Source: Streptomyces sulphureus DSM 40104
GTDB taxonomy: Bacteria; Actinomycetota; Actinomycetes; Streptomycetales; Streptomycetaceae
Assembly: GCF_000381025.1 (NCBI RefSeq)
Contig: NZ_KB905821.1
Location: forward strand, 124,001 to 188,000
Direction: 5' to 3'
Length of the DNA stretch: 64,000 nt
Part shown: piece after piece, positions 41,792 through 50,109 of the stretch
Position numbering within the stretch: the first letter of the stretch is position 1
Layout: each line of letters starts with the position of its first letter
Translations under genes and position numbers: made by a program
Notes under the pieces: generated by a model
Database searches by the model: none
What the model was told of the DNA's origin: nothing
The model's input: only the letters and a program-made list of their open reading frames with translations

Positions 41792-42816
41792 AGGTCGCTC
41801 CCTCCGTAAGGCCCGCCGGGTGCCGTCCCGGCGAGGACGCTCTCCGCGTGGTGGCACGCGGCCCCGCGCCCGTCCGCGAGGGTGCGCAGGAGGGGGCGCT
41901 CGGTGGTGCAGCGGGCGGTGGCGAAGGCGCACCGCGGGTGGAAGGCGCAGCCGTCCGGTACGCGTCCCGGGTCCGGCGGGTGCCCGGCGATCGACCGCAA
42001 CCTGGGCTCGCCGGCCGCCGCTTCGGGCACCGCCTCCATGAGGCCGCGTGTGTAGGGGTGCGCCGGCGCGGCGTAGACGGTGTCGAGGTCGCCCTGCTCG
42101 ACGATGCGGCCCGCGTAGACCACGGCTACCTCCTGCGCGAGCTTCGCCACGACGCCGAGGTCGTGCGAGACGAGCAGCATGGCGAGCCCCGCGGCGCGCT
42201 GCCGCTCGGCGAGGAGCCGGAGGATCTGCGCCTGGACGGTGACGTCGAGGGCCGTCGTCGGCTCGTCGGCGAGGAGCACGGCCGGCTCCAACGCCAACGC
42301 CATGGCGACGACGGCGCGTTGGCGCATCCCACCGGAGAACTCGTGCGGGTGGGCGTGGTAGCGGCGCTCGGGCTCCGGGATACCGACGGTCTCCATCAGC
42401 GCGACGGCCTTCTCCCGCGCCCGCGCCCTGCTGTCGCCGAGCCTGCGCCGGAACGGCTCCGCGATCTGCCAGCCGACGGTGAACGCCGGGTTGAGCGCGG
42501 AGGCGGGGTCCTGGAAGACCATCGCGATCCTCGTCCCGCGCACCGCGCGCCACTGCCGGGGCGTGAACTCCCCCGTATCGGCGCCCTCGACGCGCACCGA
42601 GCCCGAGGCGACCCGGGCGCCCGCGGGGAGGAGGCCCATGAAGGCGAGCGAGGTGAGGCTCTTGCCGCTCCCCGACTCGCCCACCAGGGCCAGCACCCTG
42701 CCGCGGTGGAGCGCGAGACTGACGCCGCGGACGACGTCGGTGCCGTCCCGTCCGCTGCCGAAGGCGATGTGCAGGTCCCGCACCTCGGCGGCGGGGCTCT
42801 CGTGCGCGGTGGTCAT
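41788..42816 (-). CDS. Opp/Dpp-type ABC transporter ATP-binding protein (OppD-like)
   Basis: This 342-residue ATPase has Walker A GESGSGKSLT, signature FSGGMRQR, Walker B AVLLADEPTTALD and the OppD/F C-terminal extension (GCAFHPRCAFATARC). The ATG start at 42816 is 49 bp after the permease stop. With the OppF-like protein it forms the heterodimeric nucleotide-binding part of the importer. Confidence 0.92.
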   Translation of the reverse strand: MTTAHESPAAEVRDLHIAFGSGRDGTDVVRGVSLALHRGRVLALVGESGSGKSLTSLAFMGLLPAGARVASGSVRVEGADTGEFTPRQWRAVRGTRIAMVFQDPASALNPAFTVGWQIAEPFRRRLGDSRARAREKAVALMETVGIPEPERRYHAHPHEFSGGMRQRAVVAMALALEPAVLLADEPTTALDVTVQAQILRLLAERQRAAGLAMLLVSHDLGVVAKLAQEVAVVYAGRIVEQGDLDTVYAAPAHPYTRGLMEAVPEAAAGEPRLRSIAGHPPDPGRVPDGCAFHPRCAFATARCTTERPLLRTLADGRGAACHHAESVLAGTAPGGPYGGSDL

Positions 42817-42865
42817 CGGGTCTCCTCTCCGTGCGGGCTCGGACTCGGCACGCTCCGGGGCGCGT

Positions 42866-43732
42866 TCACAACTGCGCCCGCGGGTCGGAGGCGTCGCGGA
42901 ACGCGTCCCCGACCGCCCCCACGCAGAGCACGACGAGGGCGAGCGCGAGCGCCGGCACCGTGGAGATCCACCAGGCGGAGCCGAGGTAGTCGCGGCCGAG
43001 CGAGACGGTGGCGCCCCAGGACGCCTCGTCGACGGGGACGCCGAGCCCGAGGAAGGAGAGCGACGCCTCGGCGACCATCGTCAGCCCGACCTGCACGGTC
43101 CCGGCGACGAGGAGCGGCTGCCAGCACGAGGGCAGGATGTGCCGCAGCAGTATCCGCAGGTGCCCCGCGCCCAGCAGCCGCGCGGAGTTGACGTACTCCA
43201 GCTCCCGCGCGGAGAGCGCCGACGCGCGCACCACCCTCGCGAAGATCACCCACCGGGTGACGGCGAGCGTGATCACGATGTTGGTGAGGCTCGGCCCGAG
43301 CACCCCCGCGAGGAGGATCGCCAACAGGATGGAGGGAAAGGCGAGTTGGACGTCCCCGATCCGCGAGAGGACGGCGTCGGGCCAGCCGCCGAAGTACCCG
43401 GAGACGAGGCCGACGAGGAGCCCCGCGGCGCCGCCCAGCACCACGGTGGCGAGCCCCACGACGAGCGAGACCCGGCTGCCCGCCAGCACGTTGGCGAGCA
43501 GGTCGCGCCCGAGCTGGTCGGTGCCGAGCCAGGCGAGGGAGCCGTCCTCGGTGCGGGAGCCGGGCGGCAGGAGGCGGCTCGGCAGGTCGGTGGCGACGGC
43601 GTCGTAGGGGTGGAGGACGGGGCCGAGGAGTCCGGCGAGGACGAAGAGGGCGAGCACTCCGAGCGCGATCCACGTGCGGCGGGGCGTACGCCGCCGGGCG
43701 CGCGCGGGCGCTTCCAGGGCGGGGGCGCTCAT
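42866..43732 (-). CDS. Opp/Dpp-type ABC transporter permease (OppC-like)
   Basis: This 288-residue permease has six membrane segments. The N-terminal tail and TM1 are of the OppC type (TWIALGVLALFVLAGLLGPVLHPYDA), and the EAA-loop region is recognisable (ELEYVNSARLLGAGHLRILLRHILP). The ATG at 43732 overlaps the OppB-like stop (ATGA). Confidence 0.9.
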   Translation of the reverse strand: MSAPALEAPARARRRTPRRTWIALGVLALFVLAGLLGPVLHPYDAVATDLPSRLLPPGSRTEDGSLAWLGTDQLGRDLLANVLAGSRVSLVVGLATVVLGGAAGLLVGLVSGYFGGWPDAVLSRIGDVQLAFPSILLAILLAGVLGPSLTNIVITLAVTRWVIFARVVRASALSARELEYVNSARLLGAGHLRILLRHILPSCWQPLLVAGTVQVGLTMVAEASLSFLGLGVPVDEASWGATVSLGRDYLGSAWWISTVPALALALVVLCVGAVGDAFRDASDPRAQL

Positions 43733-44655
43733 GCGTTCTCCGGGGTGAGTCGTGGGTCGAGCGCGAAGTAGAGCGCGTCGACGAGGAGGTTGAGCACGAT
43801 GTAGGTGACGGTGATCGTCACGATCGCCGCCTCGACCACGGCGTAGTCGCGGTTGGTGATCGCGTCGACCATCAGGGAGCCGATGCCCGGCCAGGAGAAG
43901 ACGACCTCGACGATGACGGCGTTGGCGACGAAGTTGCCGAGGAGCAGCCCGAGCACGGTCACCACGGGCACCGCGATGTTCCGTCCCACGTGCACGTACT
44001 GGAGGACGCCTTCGCCCGTCCCCTTGGCCCGCGCCGTCCGCACGTACTCCCTCCCGCCCTCCTCCAACGCGCCGTTGCGCACCAGCCGCGCGAGCCAGCC
44101 GACGAACGGCACCGCGAGCGTGACGGCGGGGAGCACGGCCGAGGCGGGGCCCGAACCAGCCGTCGACGGAAGCCAGTTGAGCCCGCGCGCGAAGAGCAGG
44201 ATGAGGACGATGCCCACCCAGAACGACGGGAGGGCCTGCCCGACGAGCGAGAGCGCCGAGACGCAGGTGTCCAGCACGCCCCCGGCCCGCCGGGCGCACG
44301 CCATGCCGAGCGGGAAGCCGACGGCGAGCGTCAGCACCAGCGCCAGCACGGCGAGGGCGAGCGTCGCGGGGTAGCGGTCGAGTGTGTTGGCCATGGCGCT
44401 GCCGCCGAGCCGCCAGGAGTCGCCGAAGTCGCCGCGGACGACCTCGCCGAGGTGCGTCGCGTACTGCTGGGCGAGCGGTCGGTCGAGGCCGAAGTCGGCG
44501 CGTACGGAGGCTATTTGGGCGGGGCTGGCGTCGGGCCCCAGGATGAGCGCGGCCGGGTCGCCCGGCACCACGCGCACGATGACGAAGACGAGGCTGATCG
44601 CGCCCCAGGCGACGATGAGGGCCTGTCCCATCCGTCTCAGCAGGAACCTGGTCAT
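43729..44655 (-). CDS. Opp/Dpp-type ABC transporter permease (OppB-like)
   Basis: This 308-residue permease has the OppB N-terminus (MTRFLLRRMGQALIVAWGAISLVFVIVRVVPGDPA) and an EAA motif (GGREYVRTARAKGTGEGVLQYVH). Its start overlaps the LacI stop (ATGA), so regulator and transporter are translated together. Confidence 0.9.
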   Translation of the reverse strand: MTRFLLRRMGQALIVAWGAISLVFVIVRVVPGDPAALILGPDASPAQIASVRADFGLDRPLAQQYATHLGEVVRGDFGDSWRLGGSAMANTLDRYPATLALAVLALVLTLAVGFPLGMACARRAGGVLDTCVSALSLVGQALPSFWVGIVLILLFARGLNWLPSTAGSGPASAVLPAVTLAVPFVGWLARLVRNGALEEGGREYVRTARAKGTGEGVLQYVHVGRNIAVPVVTVLGLLLGNFVANAVIVEVVFSWPGIGSLMVDAITNRDYAVVEAAIVTITVTYIVLNLLVDALYFALDPRLTPENA

Positions 44656-45764
44656 GCGTCCTCCACGGGTCCGGTGGACGAGCGCACGACGAGCTCGGCG
44701 GCGAGGAGCCGCTGCACCGGGCGCTCGTCGCACGCCGGAGCCTCGCGCACGTCGGGCGCCCCCGGCATCCGCGCGAGCAGCAGGTCGACGGCGGTGGTGC
44801 CGACCTCCTCGGCGGGGAGCCGCACCGTCGTGAGCGGCGGGTCGAGGTAGGCGGAGAACGGATGGTCGCCGTTGCCGACGACGGTGACGTCCCGCGGCAC
44901 CGAGAGGCCCTCCTCGGCGAGGGCGCGGTACAGGCCGAGCGCGAAGTAGTCGTTGCCGGCGAGCACCGCCGTGCCCGGCTGCACTTCGCCGGCGATCCGC
45001 CTGCCGAGGCGGTACGCGTCCGAGGGGTCCCACGGGAGGGAGCTGGAGGCGCGGCGCCGCGTCGGGACGCGCAGCACGGTGTGGTCGTCGACGGCGTGCG
45101 GGTGGCGGCGCAGGGTGTCGTGGAAGCCGCGGACCCGCTCGGCGACCGGGGAGATTGCCAAGTCCTCCTCGATGAGCAGGAGTCGGCGCGCGCCTCCTTC
45201 GAGTACGAGGGCGGTGGCGCGGCGTGCGCTCTCGAAGTAGTCGACGCCGACGAGGTCGGACTCCAGCTCCGCGAGATCCCGGTTGAGCAGGACGACGTCG
45301 GTGCCGGCGCTCTTGAGCCGGGCCCAGTGCTCGGCGCCGTCCTGCACCGGCACCGCCAGCACTCCGTCGACGCCCCACCGCAACAGCTCGTCGGCGGCCC
45401 GGCGTTCGTTGTCGATGCTGTCCTCGGTGACCATCAGCATCAGCGAGTACCCGTACCTGCGGCCCCGCTCCTCGATGGCGCCGATCAGCCTCGCGTAGAA
45501 GGGGTTGGAGGGGTTGGTGATCACCAGGCCGATCGTCATCGCGTTCCGCAGCACCAGGGAGCGCGCCATGGAGTTGGGGACGTAGCCGAGCCGCTCGGCC
45601 TCGGCCTCGACGCGTTCCCTGGTGGCGGACGACACCGCGTCCTTGCCGGCGAGGGCCCGCGAGACGGTGTTCACGGAGAGGTCGAGGGAGCCCGCGATGT
45701 CGCGGAGCGTGGGGCGGCGGCGCTGCGGTGCGCGGTCGGCGCCGGCTTCGGGCATTCCGCTCAC
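44652..45764 (-). CDS. LacI-family transcriptional regulator
   Basis: This protein of about 370 residues (367 from ATG 45755) has the N-terminal HTH TLRDIAGSLDLSVNTVSRALAGKDAVSSATRERV and the full periplasmic-binding-protein-like effector domain (IGLVITNPSNPFYARLIGAIEERGRRYGYSLML). The GTG at 45764 overlaps the binding-protein stop. A perfect 16-bp palindrome upstream of the operon (49770-49785) is its probable operator, so it should autoregulate the whole operon. The ligand is unknown; sugar-like ligands are usual for the family. Confidence 0.9.
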   Translation of the reverse strand: MSGMPEAGADRAPQRRRPTLRDIAGSLDLSVNTVSRALAGKDAVSSATRERVEAEAERLGYVPNSMARSLVLRNAMTIGLVITNPSNPFYARLIGAIEERGRRYGYSLMLMVTEDSIDNERRAADELLRWGVDGVLAVPVQDGAEHWARLKSAGTDVVLLNRDLAELESDLVGVDYFESARRATALVLEGGARRLLLIEEDLAISPVAERVRGFHDTLRRHPHAVDDHTVLRVPTRRRASSSLPWDPSDAYRLGRRIAGEVQPGTAVLAGNDYFALGLYRALAEEGLSVPRDVTVVGNGDHPFSAYLDPPLTTVRLPAEEVGTTAVDLLLARMPGAPDVREAPACDERPVQRLLAAELVVRSSTGPVEDA

Positions 45765-47287
45765 CGCCTTGCCACGTCGGCGAGTTCGGGCTGGTTGTTG
45801 GCGGCGGGGGTGAAGCCTGCGAGGTCGCGCCGGAGTCCGTAGGCGGTGACGAGCGTGGCGGGGAAGATGCCGACCGCGTCGTCCCAGAGGGTCTTGCAGG
45901 CGTCCCCGTAGAGGCGGGAGCGCTCGTCCTCGTCGGCGGCGCGGTCGGCCTTCGCGAGGACGGCGTCGAGTGCGGGGTTGGCGTAGCCGAGGCGGTTGGC
46001 CTTGGAGGTGTAGAGGCGTCCGACGGAGAAGCCGGCGTCCCCCGTGGTGACGGTGTTGGTCTGGAGGTTCATGTCCCAGTCGAGGGTGTTGAGGCGCTCC
46101 AGCCACTGGGCCTTCTCGATGCTCTGCGGTTCGACCTCGACGCCGATCTCGCTCCACGCCGAGATCATCGCCTGCGCCAGCTCGCGCGCGAGGGGCCCCG
46201 TCGCGTCGAACCACATCAGCGAGGTGCGGAAGCCGCGCGGGAGGCCGGCCTCCCGCAGGGCGCGCCGGGCGGCCGCCGGGTCGTACGCGTACGGGTGCTG
46301 CGCGCGGTGCCCGAGGACGGTCGAGGGGATCGGCGCCGTCATCCGCTCGGCGCCGGCGCCGAAGAGCTCGCGGACGAGGCCCCCGATGTCCACGGCCTGC
46401 CACATCGCCCGGCGGACCGCGGGGTCGCCGAACGGTTTCCTGGAGCAGTTGAACCAGCTCAAGTAGTACGTCCAGCTCGGGACCGTCTCGACGCGGACGC
46501 CTTCGGCGCCCTCCACCTCGGCGAGCTGGTCGGGCGGGATCGGCCAGAGCAGGTCGAGGTCGCCGTTGCGGAGGGCGGTGATCGCGCTCGACGTCTCGGC
46601 GACGAACGGCAGCGAGACGGCGGGGAGTCGGGCCCTGCCGCCCCAGTAGGAGTCGTTCCGCTCCAACTCGACGGTGGTGGAGGGCGTGAACCCGGCGACC
46701 CGGAAGGGTCCCGAGCCGACCGGGCTCCGCGACTGCGCCGGGTCCGCCACCAGCCGGGCGGGGACGATGAAGAGAAGCGTCAGGTTGACGGGGAGCGCGC
46801 CGAGCGGCACCGACGTGGTGAAGGTGACCGTGTGCGCGTCGTCGGCGGTCGCCGAGACGACCGGCTCCCACAGCGGGGTCTGCGCCGACTCGACGGACCT
46901 GGTCCGCTTCAGGCAGGCGACGACGTCGCGCGCCGTGAGCCGGCTGCCGTCGTGGAACTGCACGCCGCGCCGCAGGTGGAAGACCCAGGTGGTCGGCGAG
47001 GTCCGCTCCCAGGAGCGGGCGAGCCCGGGCGCGAGCTTCTCGCCCTCCCTGCGGACGAGCGTGTCGAAGACGAGCCGCTTGACGATGAGCGTCGCCTCGT
47101 CGACCGCCGTGTTCGCCTTGTACGGGTCGAGGTCGGTGACCGGCTGGCCGAAGGCCGCGCGCAGCGCGCCCTCGGGGGCCGCGCCGCTCCCCGTGCCGCA
47201 GGCGCCGAGCAGCACGCCTGAGGCGCCGAGGCCGGCGAGCGCGAGGAACTCCCGGCGGGCCAGGGCCGATACGGGACGCGTGCCCAT
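45761..47287 (-). CDS. ABC transporter substrate-binding lipoprotein (SBP_bac_5/OppA type)
   Basis: The protein has 508 residues. The N-terminus shows RREFLALAGL followed by LGAC (lipobox, Cys30), so it is exported and lipidated, possibly by the Tat route. Mature sequence includes the family pattern PGLARSWERTSPTTWVFHLRRGVQFHDGS and VGSGPFRVAGF. It binds a solute (oligopeptide, oligosaccharide or amine) for the Opp-like permease. Confidence 0.9.
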   Translation of the reverse strand: MGTRPVSALARREFLALAGLGASGVLLGACGTGSGAAPEGALRAAFGQPVTDLDPYKANTAVDEATLIVKRLVFDTLVRREGEKLAPGLARSWERTSPTTWVFHLRRGVQFHDGSRLTARDVVACLKRTRSVESAQTPLWEPVVSATADDAHTVTFTTSVPLGALPVNLTLLFIVPARLVADPAQSRSPVGSGPFRVAGFTPSTTVELERNDSYWGGRARLPAVSLPFVAETSSAITALRNGDLDLLWPIPPDQLAEVEGAEGVRVETVPSWTYYLSWFNCSRKPFGDPAVRRAMWQAVDIGGLVRELFGAGAERMTAPIPSTVLGHRAQHPYAYDPAAARRALREAGLPRGFRTSLMWFDATGPLARELAQAMISAWSEIGVEVEPQSIEKAQWLERLNTLDWDMNLQTNTVTTGDAGFSVGRLYTSKANRLGYANPALDAVLAKADRAADEDERSRLYGDACKTLWDDAVGIFPATLVTAYGLRRDLAGFTPAANNQPELADVARR

Positions 47288-47289
47288 CG

Positions 47290-47634
47290 CTAGCTCTTCA
47301 GCGCCAGGTGGATGTGGACCGTCGTCTCCGCGGAGCCCGTGCCGCCCGGCTCCAGGGTGCCGGCGAGCCGCAGCCAGCCGCCGAAGCGCTCGGAGGTCCA
47401 ACTGACGAGTGCGGCGTCGACGGGGTGCGGCTCCTCCAGGTCGCACCAGTGGAGGCCGTCGGGCGAGACCTGGGCGCGCACCAGGAGGCGCGCGCCGTCG
47501 GGCGCCGGGGCGAGGGTGCGGACGAACCACCGCGCCTCGGCCGCCCAGGCGGCCTCGTACGGCTCGGTGGCGAAAGAGCCCGTGAGGGTGGCGCCGCGCT
47601 CCAGCACGGCGGTCAACGACTGACGCATGGACAT
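47290..47634 (-). CDS. Small conserved-looking protein of unknown function
   Basis: This is a 114-residue protein (start ATG 47634, or ATG 47628). It contains FATEPYEAAWAAEARWFVRTL and ends with TVHIHLALKS. It may form a beta-sandwich judging from its alternating pattern. It lies between the DUF6772-like gene (stop 7 bp upstream) and the binding-protein gene (2 bp downstream). It is not recognised as a known family; a carbohydrate-binding-type accessory is one option. Confidence 0.65.
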   Translation of the reverse strand: MSMRQSLTAVLERGATLTGSFATEPYEAAWAAEARWFVRTLAPAPDGARLLVRAQVSPDGLHWCDLEEPHPVDAALVSWTSERFGGWLRLAGTLEPGGTGSAETTVHIHLALKS

Positions 47635-47641
47635 CCGGCGC

Positions 47642-48556
47642 CTACCAATCCACCGAGACGAGTACGGAGTCGAGGTACAGGAAGTTCCGCACGTCGGTGT
47701 GGGTGCGGACGGAGACGTAGAAGTTGAGGAGGTTGCGCAGCGAGCCGTACTCCTCCGCGTAGGCGGGGACGGGGACACCGCGCATGTCGTGGACGGTGTC
47801 GTTGAGTTGCAGCTCGACGTTGGTGCGGGTGCGGGTGTCGATGAGCCACCGCAGGTAGTGCCAGTTGACCTTGGTCGGGACCTCGTTGTAGCAGAGCTCC
47901 TGGGCGTCGCCGAAGGCGTGCCAGTCGTCCGGGTCCGGCGCGGTGAAGTCGGCTGTGGGCGGCAGCTTCAGCCTGCCCTCGAAGTGCTCGCGCGGCGTCG
48001 GCTCGGGGACGGCCGGGTAGACCCACTGGCGGCGCGGCCTGTTCGCCAAGTCGGTGTTGAGGTAGCGCGCGACGCAGTGGTAGCGGACGCCGTCGCAGAT
48101 GTCCGTCGCCACGGTGAAGGCGCCGAACTGGTTCTCCGACGGATGGAAGTTGGCGTCCCACTTCCCCGAACCCGCCGCGTATGCCGCCCTGTTCTCCGCC
48201 GAGGCGGCCTCCGACTTGTAGGTCAGATACGTCTCGAACTGCACGAGGCCGCGGCCGGCCATGGTGAGGCGGCGGATGGCGACGCCGGTGTGACCGGTGA
48301 GCGGGCGGGTGGCGACCTTGAGCGCGTAGGTGCCGGAGAGGGCACCGTGCGTGCCCACGTCGAAGAAGTTGCACGAACTGAGCTGCGGCGGGCGGAAGTC
48401 GCGCATGTGGTCGTCGACGGTGCCCAGGTCGCCGTGCTCGTCGTGGTTGCCGATCAGCTCGACCCAGCCGTGCGCGCCGGTGTCGAAGTCGTCGTGGACG
48501 AGGATGCGCGGCAGCGGGTTGAAGCGGGCGAGGGCGGGGTCTTCGGTGCGGGTCAT
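47642..48556 (-). CDS. DUF6772-like protein
   Basis: This 304-residue protein has no signal peptide. It is rich in aromatic and beta-strand patterns: RILVHDDFDTGAHGWVELIGNH near the N-terminus, ALKVATRPLTGHTGVAIRRLTM, then SVRTHTDVRNFLYLDSVLVS at the end. It resembles uncharacterised proteins (I believe DUF6772) that travel with ABC importers and secreted hydrolases. A lectin-like jelly-roll fold is possible. It overlaps the EEP-family gene (ATGA). Confidence 0.6.
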   Translation of the reverse strand: MTRTEDPALARFNPLPRILVHDDFDTGAHGWVELIGNHDEHGDLGTVDDHMRDFRPPQLSSCNFFDVGTHGALSGTYALKVATRPLTGHTGVAIRRLTMAGRGLVQFETYLTYKSEAASAENRAAYAAGSGKWDANFHPSENQFGAFTVATDICDGVRYHCVARYLNTDLANRPRRQWVYPAVPEPTPREHFEGRLKLPPTADFTAPDPDDWHAFGDAQELCYNEVPTKVNWHYLRWLIDTRTRTNVELQLNDTVHDMRGVPVPAYAEEYGSLRNLLNFYVSVRTHTDVRNFLYLDSVLVSVDW

Positions 48557-49695
48557 CGCTTCACCACCGGGAGACGGACGGTCGTGTGGACGAGGTTGTG
48601 GTCCGAGCGCAGGAGGATGCGGGGCGGCCCCGCGGGGGCGAGGGTCTGCGGCACCAGCGTCCAGTTGCGGACCTCGGTGCCGCGGGCGACGAAGACGTAG
48701 TCGAGCTTCCCCTCCCGGCGCGGCAGCGGGATCTCACCGCCGTTGAACGAGGCGAACCCCTGCCCGACGCTGCGCCTGGCCACGGCGAGGCTGTCGACGT
48801 AGCCGGCCTCGCCGAACGCCGCGTACGCGCTCGCCTTCGGGTCGCGGCCCTCGGAGTTCATGTCCCCGGCGAAGACGATCGGCAGGTTCCGGGTCGCGGG
48901 GTTGTGGCGGGTGAGGTGGGAGATGGTCCGCTTGGCGTCGACGTAGCGGACCTTGTCCCAGTCCTTCGTCCAGCCGTTGGGGTCGGTCGCGCCGTTCTTG
49001 CGGTACTCCAGGTGCATGTCGACGACGACGAACCGGGCGCCCGTGCGGCGTTCGCGGAGGGTGTTCCACGTCATCGTCTTGCCGTAGATCTCGGTGGAGT
49101 CGGGGAGCCAGAGGAGGTCGTGCGGGAGCGGCCTGCCTCTGCGGTCGAGGTGGCTGAAGCGGGACGCGTCGTAGTAGGTGAAGCGCCCGGCACCGGACTT
49201 GAGCGGGTAGCCCTTCCACGGGTGGCGGGTGCCCGCGTAGTCCGCCGGGGCCTCCGCGTAGCCGAGGCGGTGCAGGGCGCGGGTGAGCGGGGCGCGGAAC
49301 GACTCGACGTCGACGCCGGGTTGCGTCGGCGTCGCGTTGTTGCCGATCTCCTGGGTGGCGACGACGCCGGCGCGGGTCCGTGCGATGTCGTGCGCGACCT
49401 TCGCGGCGCGGCCGCCGGCCCAGGGCTTGAGCTTCGTCGCGCAGTCCCGGCCGATCACGGCCTCGCACTCGGCCTTCGTCGGGAGGCAGCCGTGCCCGCA
49501 GGTGTTGTAGGTGGCTACGCGCACCTCGAAGGCGCGGGGGCGGTTCTTGCCCTGCGACTGTCCCTGCGGCTGCGCTGCCCGCGCGGCGGCCGGGACGGCC
49601 GGGGCGAGGAGCAGGGCCGCGGTCGACGCGGTGCCGAGGAGGACGAGTCGGTGGAGGAGGGGGCTGGGTCTGCGCGCGGATCTGAGGTACGGCAT
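48553..49695 (-). CDS. Secreted endonuclease/exonuclease/phosphatase (EEP)-family hydrolase
   Basis: This 380-residue protein has a signal peptide (LVLLGTASTAALLLAPAVPAAARA) and an EEP domain with ATYNTCGHGC, the catalytic Glu in VVATQEIG, Asp/Asn in FAGDMNSEGRDP and the final SDHNLVHTTV. Family members are nucleases, sphingomyelinases and phosphoesterases. It begins the operon, so a phosphodiester or lipid released outside the cell may be imported by the ABC transporter that follows. Confidence 0.88.
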   Translation of the reverse strand: MPYLRSARRPSPLLHRLVLLGTASTAALLLAPAVPAAARAAQPQGQSQGKNRPRAFEVRVATYNTCGHGCLPTKAECEAVIGRDCATKLKPWAGGRAAKVAHDIARTRAGVVATQEIGNNATPTQPGVDVESFRAPLTRALHRLGYAEAPADYAGTRHPWKGYPLKSGAGRFTYYDASRFSHLDRRGRPLPHDLLWLPDSTEIYGKTMTWNTLRERRTGARFVVVDMHLEYRKNGATDPNGWTKDWDKVRYVDAKRTISHLTRHNPATRNLPIVFAGDMNSEGRDPKASAYAAFGEAGYVDSLAVARRSVGQGFASFNGGEIPLPRREGKLDYVFVARGTEVRNWTLVPQTLAPAGPPRILLRSDHNLVHTTVRLPVVKR

Positions 49696-49769
49696 GCGGC
49701 GGAACCCTTCGTCGGCAGCGGAGCGGCGGATGGCGGCTCGGAGGGACTGCTGGGGTCGTGCGCGGCAGG

Positions 49770-49785
49770 ACGTGAACGTTCACGT
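49770..49785. promoter_or_regulatory. Probable LacI-family operator
   Basis: ACGTGAACGTTCACGT is a perfect 16-bp palindrome with the central CG typical of LacI/CcpA-like sites, and it overlaps a second one, GTTCACGTGAAC (49778-49789). It lies 75 bp upstream of the EEP start, the first gene of the operon containing a LacI regulator. Confidence 0.8.
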
Positions 49786-50109
49786 GAACGCTTCGGGCAT
49801 CGTGGCGCCGATGCCAAGTGCCGTCAATACAGGTGTCGTTGATCTTTTCCGGCCGAATCGACGGGCGGCACCGCACGCGGTCGGAGCGGCGTGAAAAGCG
49901 CGGTCGGGCGGCGGTGTACACGGCGGCCACGGGAAGGCGGGGTGCGGGGCGCTGCGTGCCTAGCGCGGAGAGTTCGCAGGTAGTGACGGAGAAGACCGGG
50001 GCGTGGTACTTCCCTTGCGAGACACGCACGTGGCCGAAAGAGCGCGCCCGGTTTTCGTCCGGCCCTCCGCGGTACAGGTGCACCCTGCCCCTACGCCCCA
50101 GGAGGCGCC
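49786..50109. promoter_or_regulatory. Divergent promoter region, EEP operon / aldehyde dehydrogenase
   Basis: The gap holds no gene. It is probably the promoter of the aldehyde dehydrogenase, possibly sharing control with the LacI operator. No -10/-35 boxes are proposed. Confidence 0.45.
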
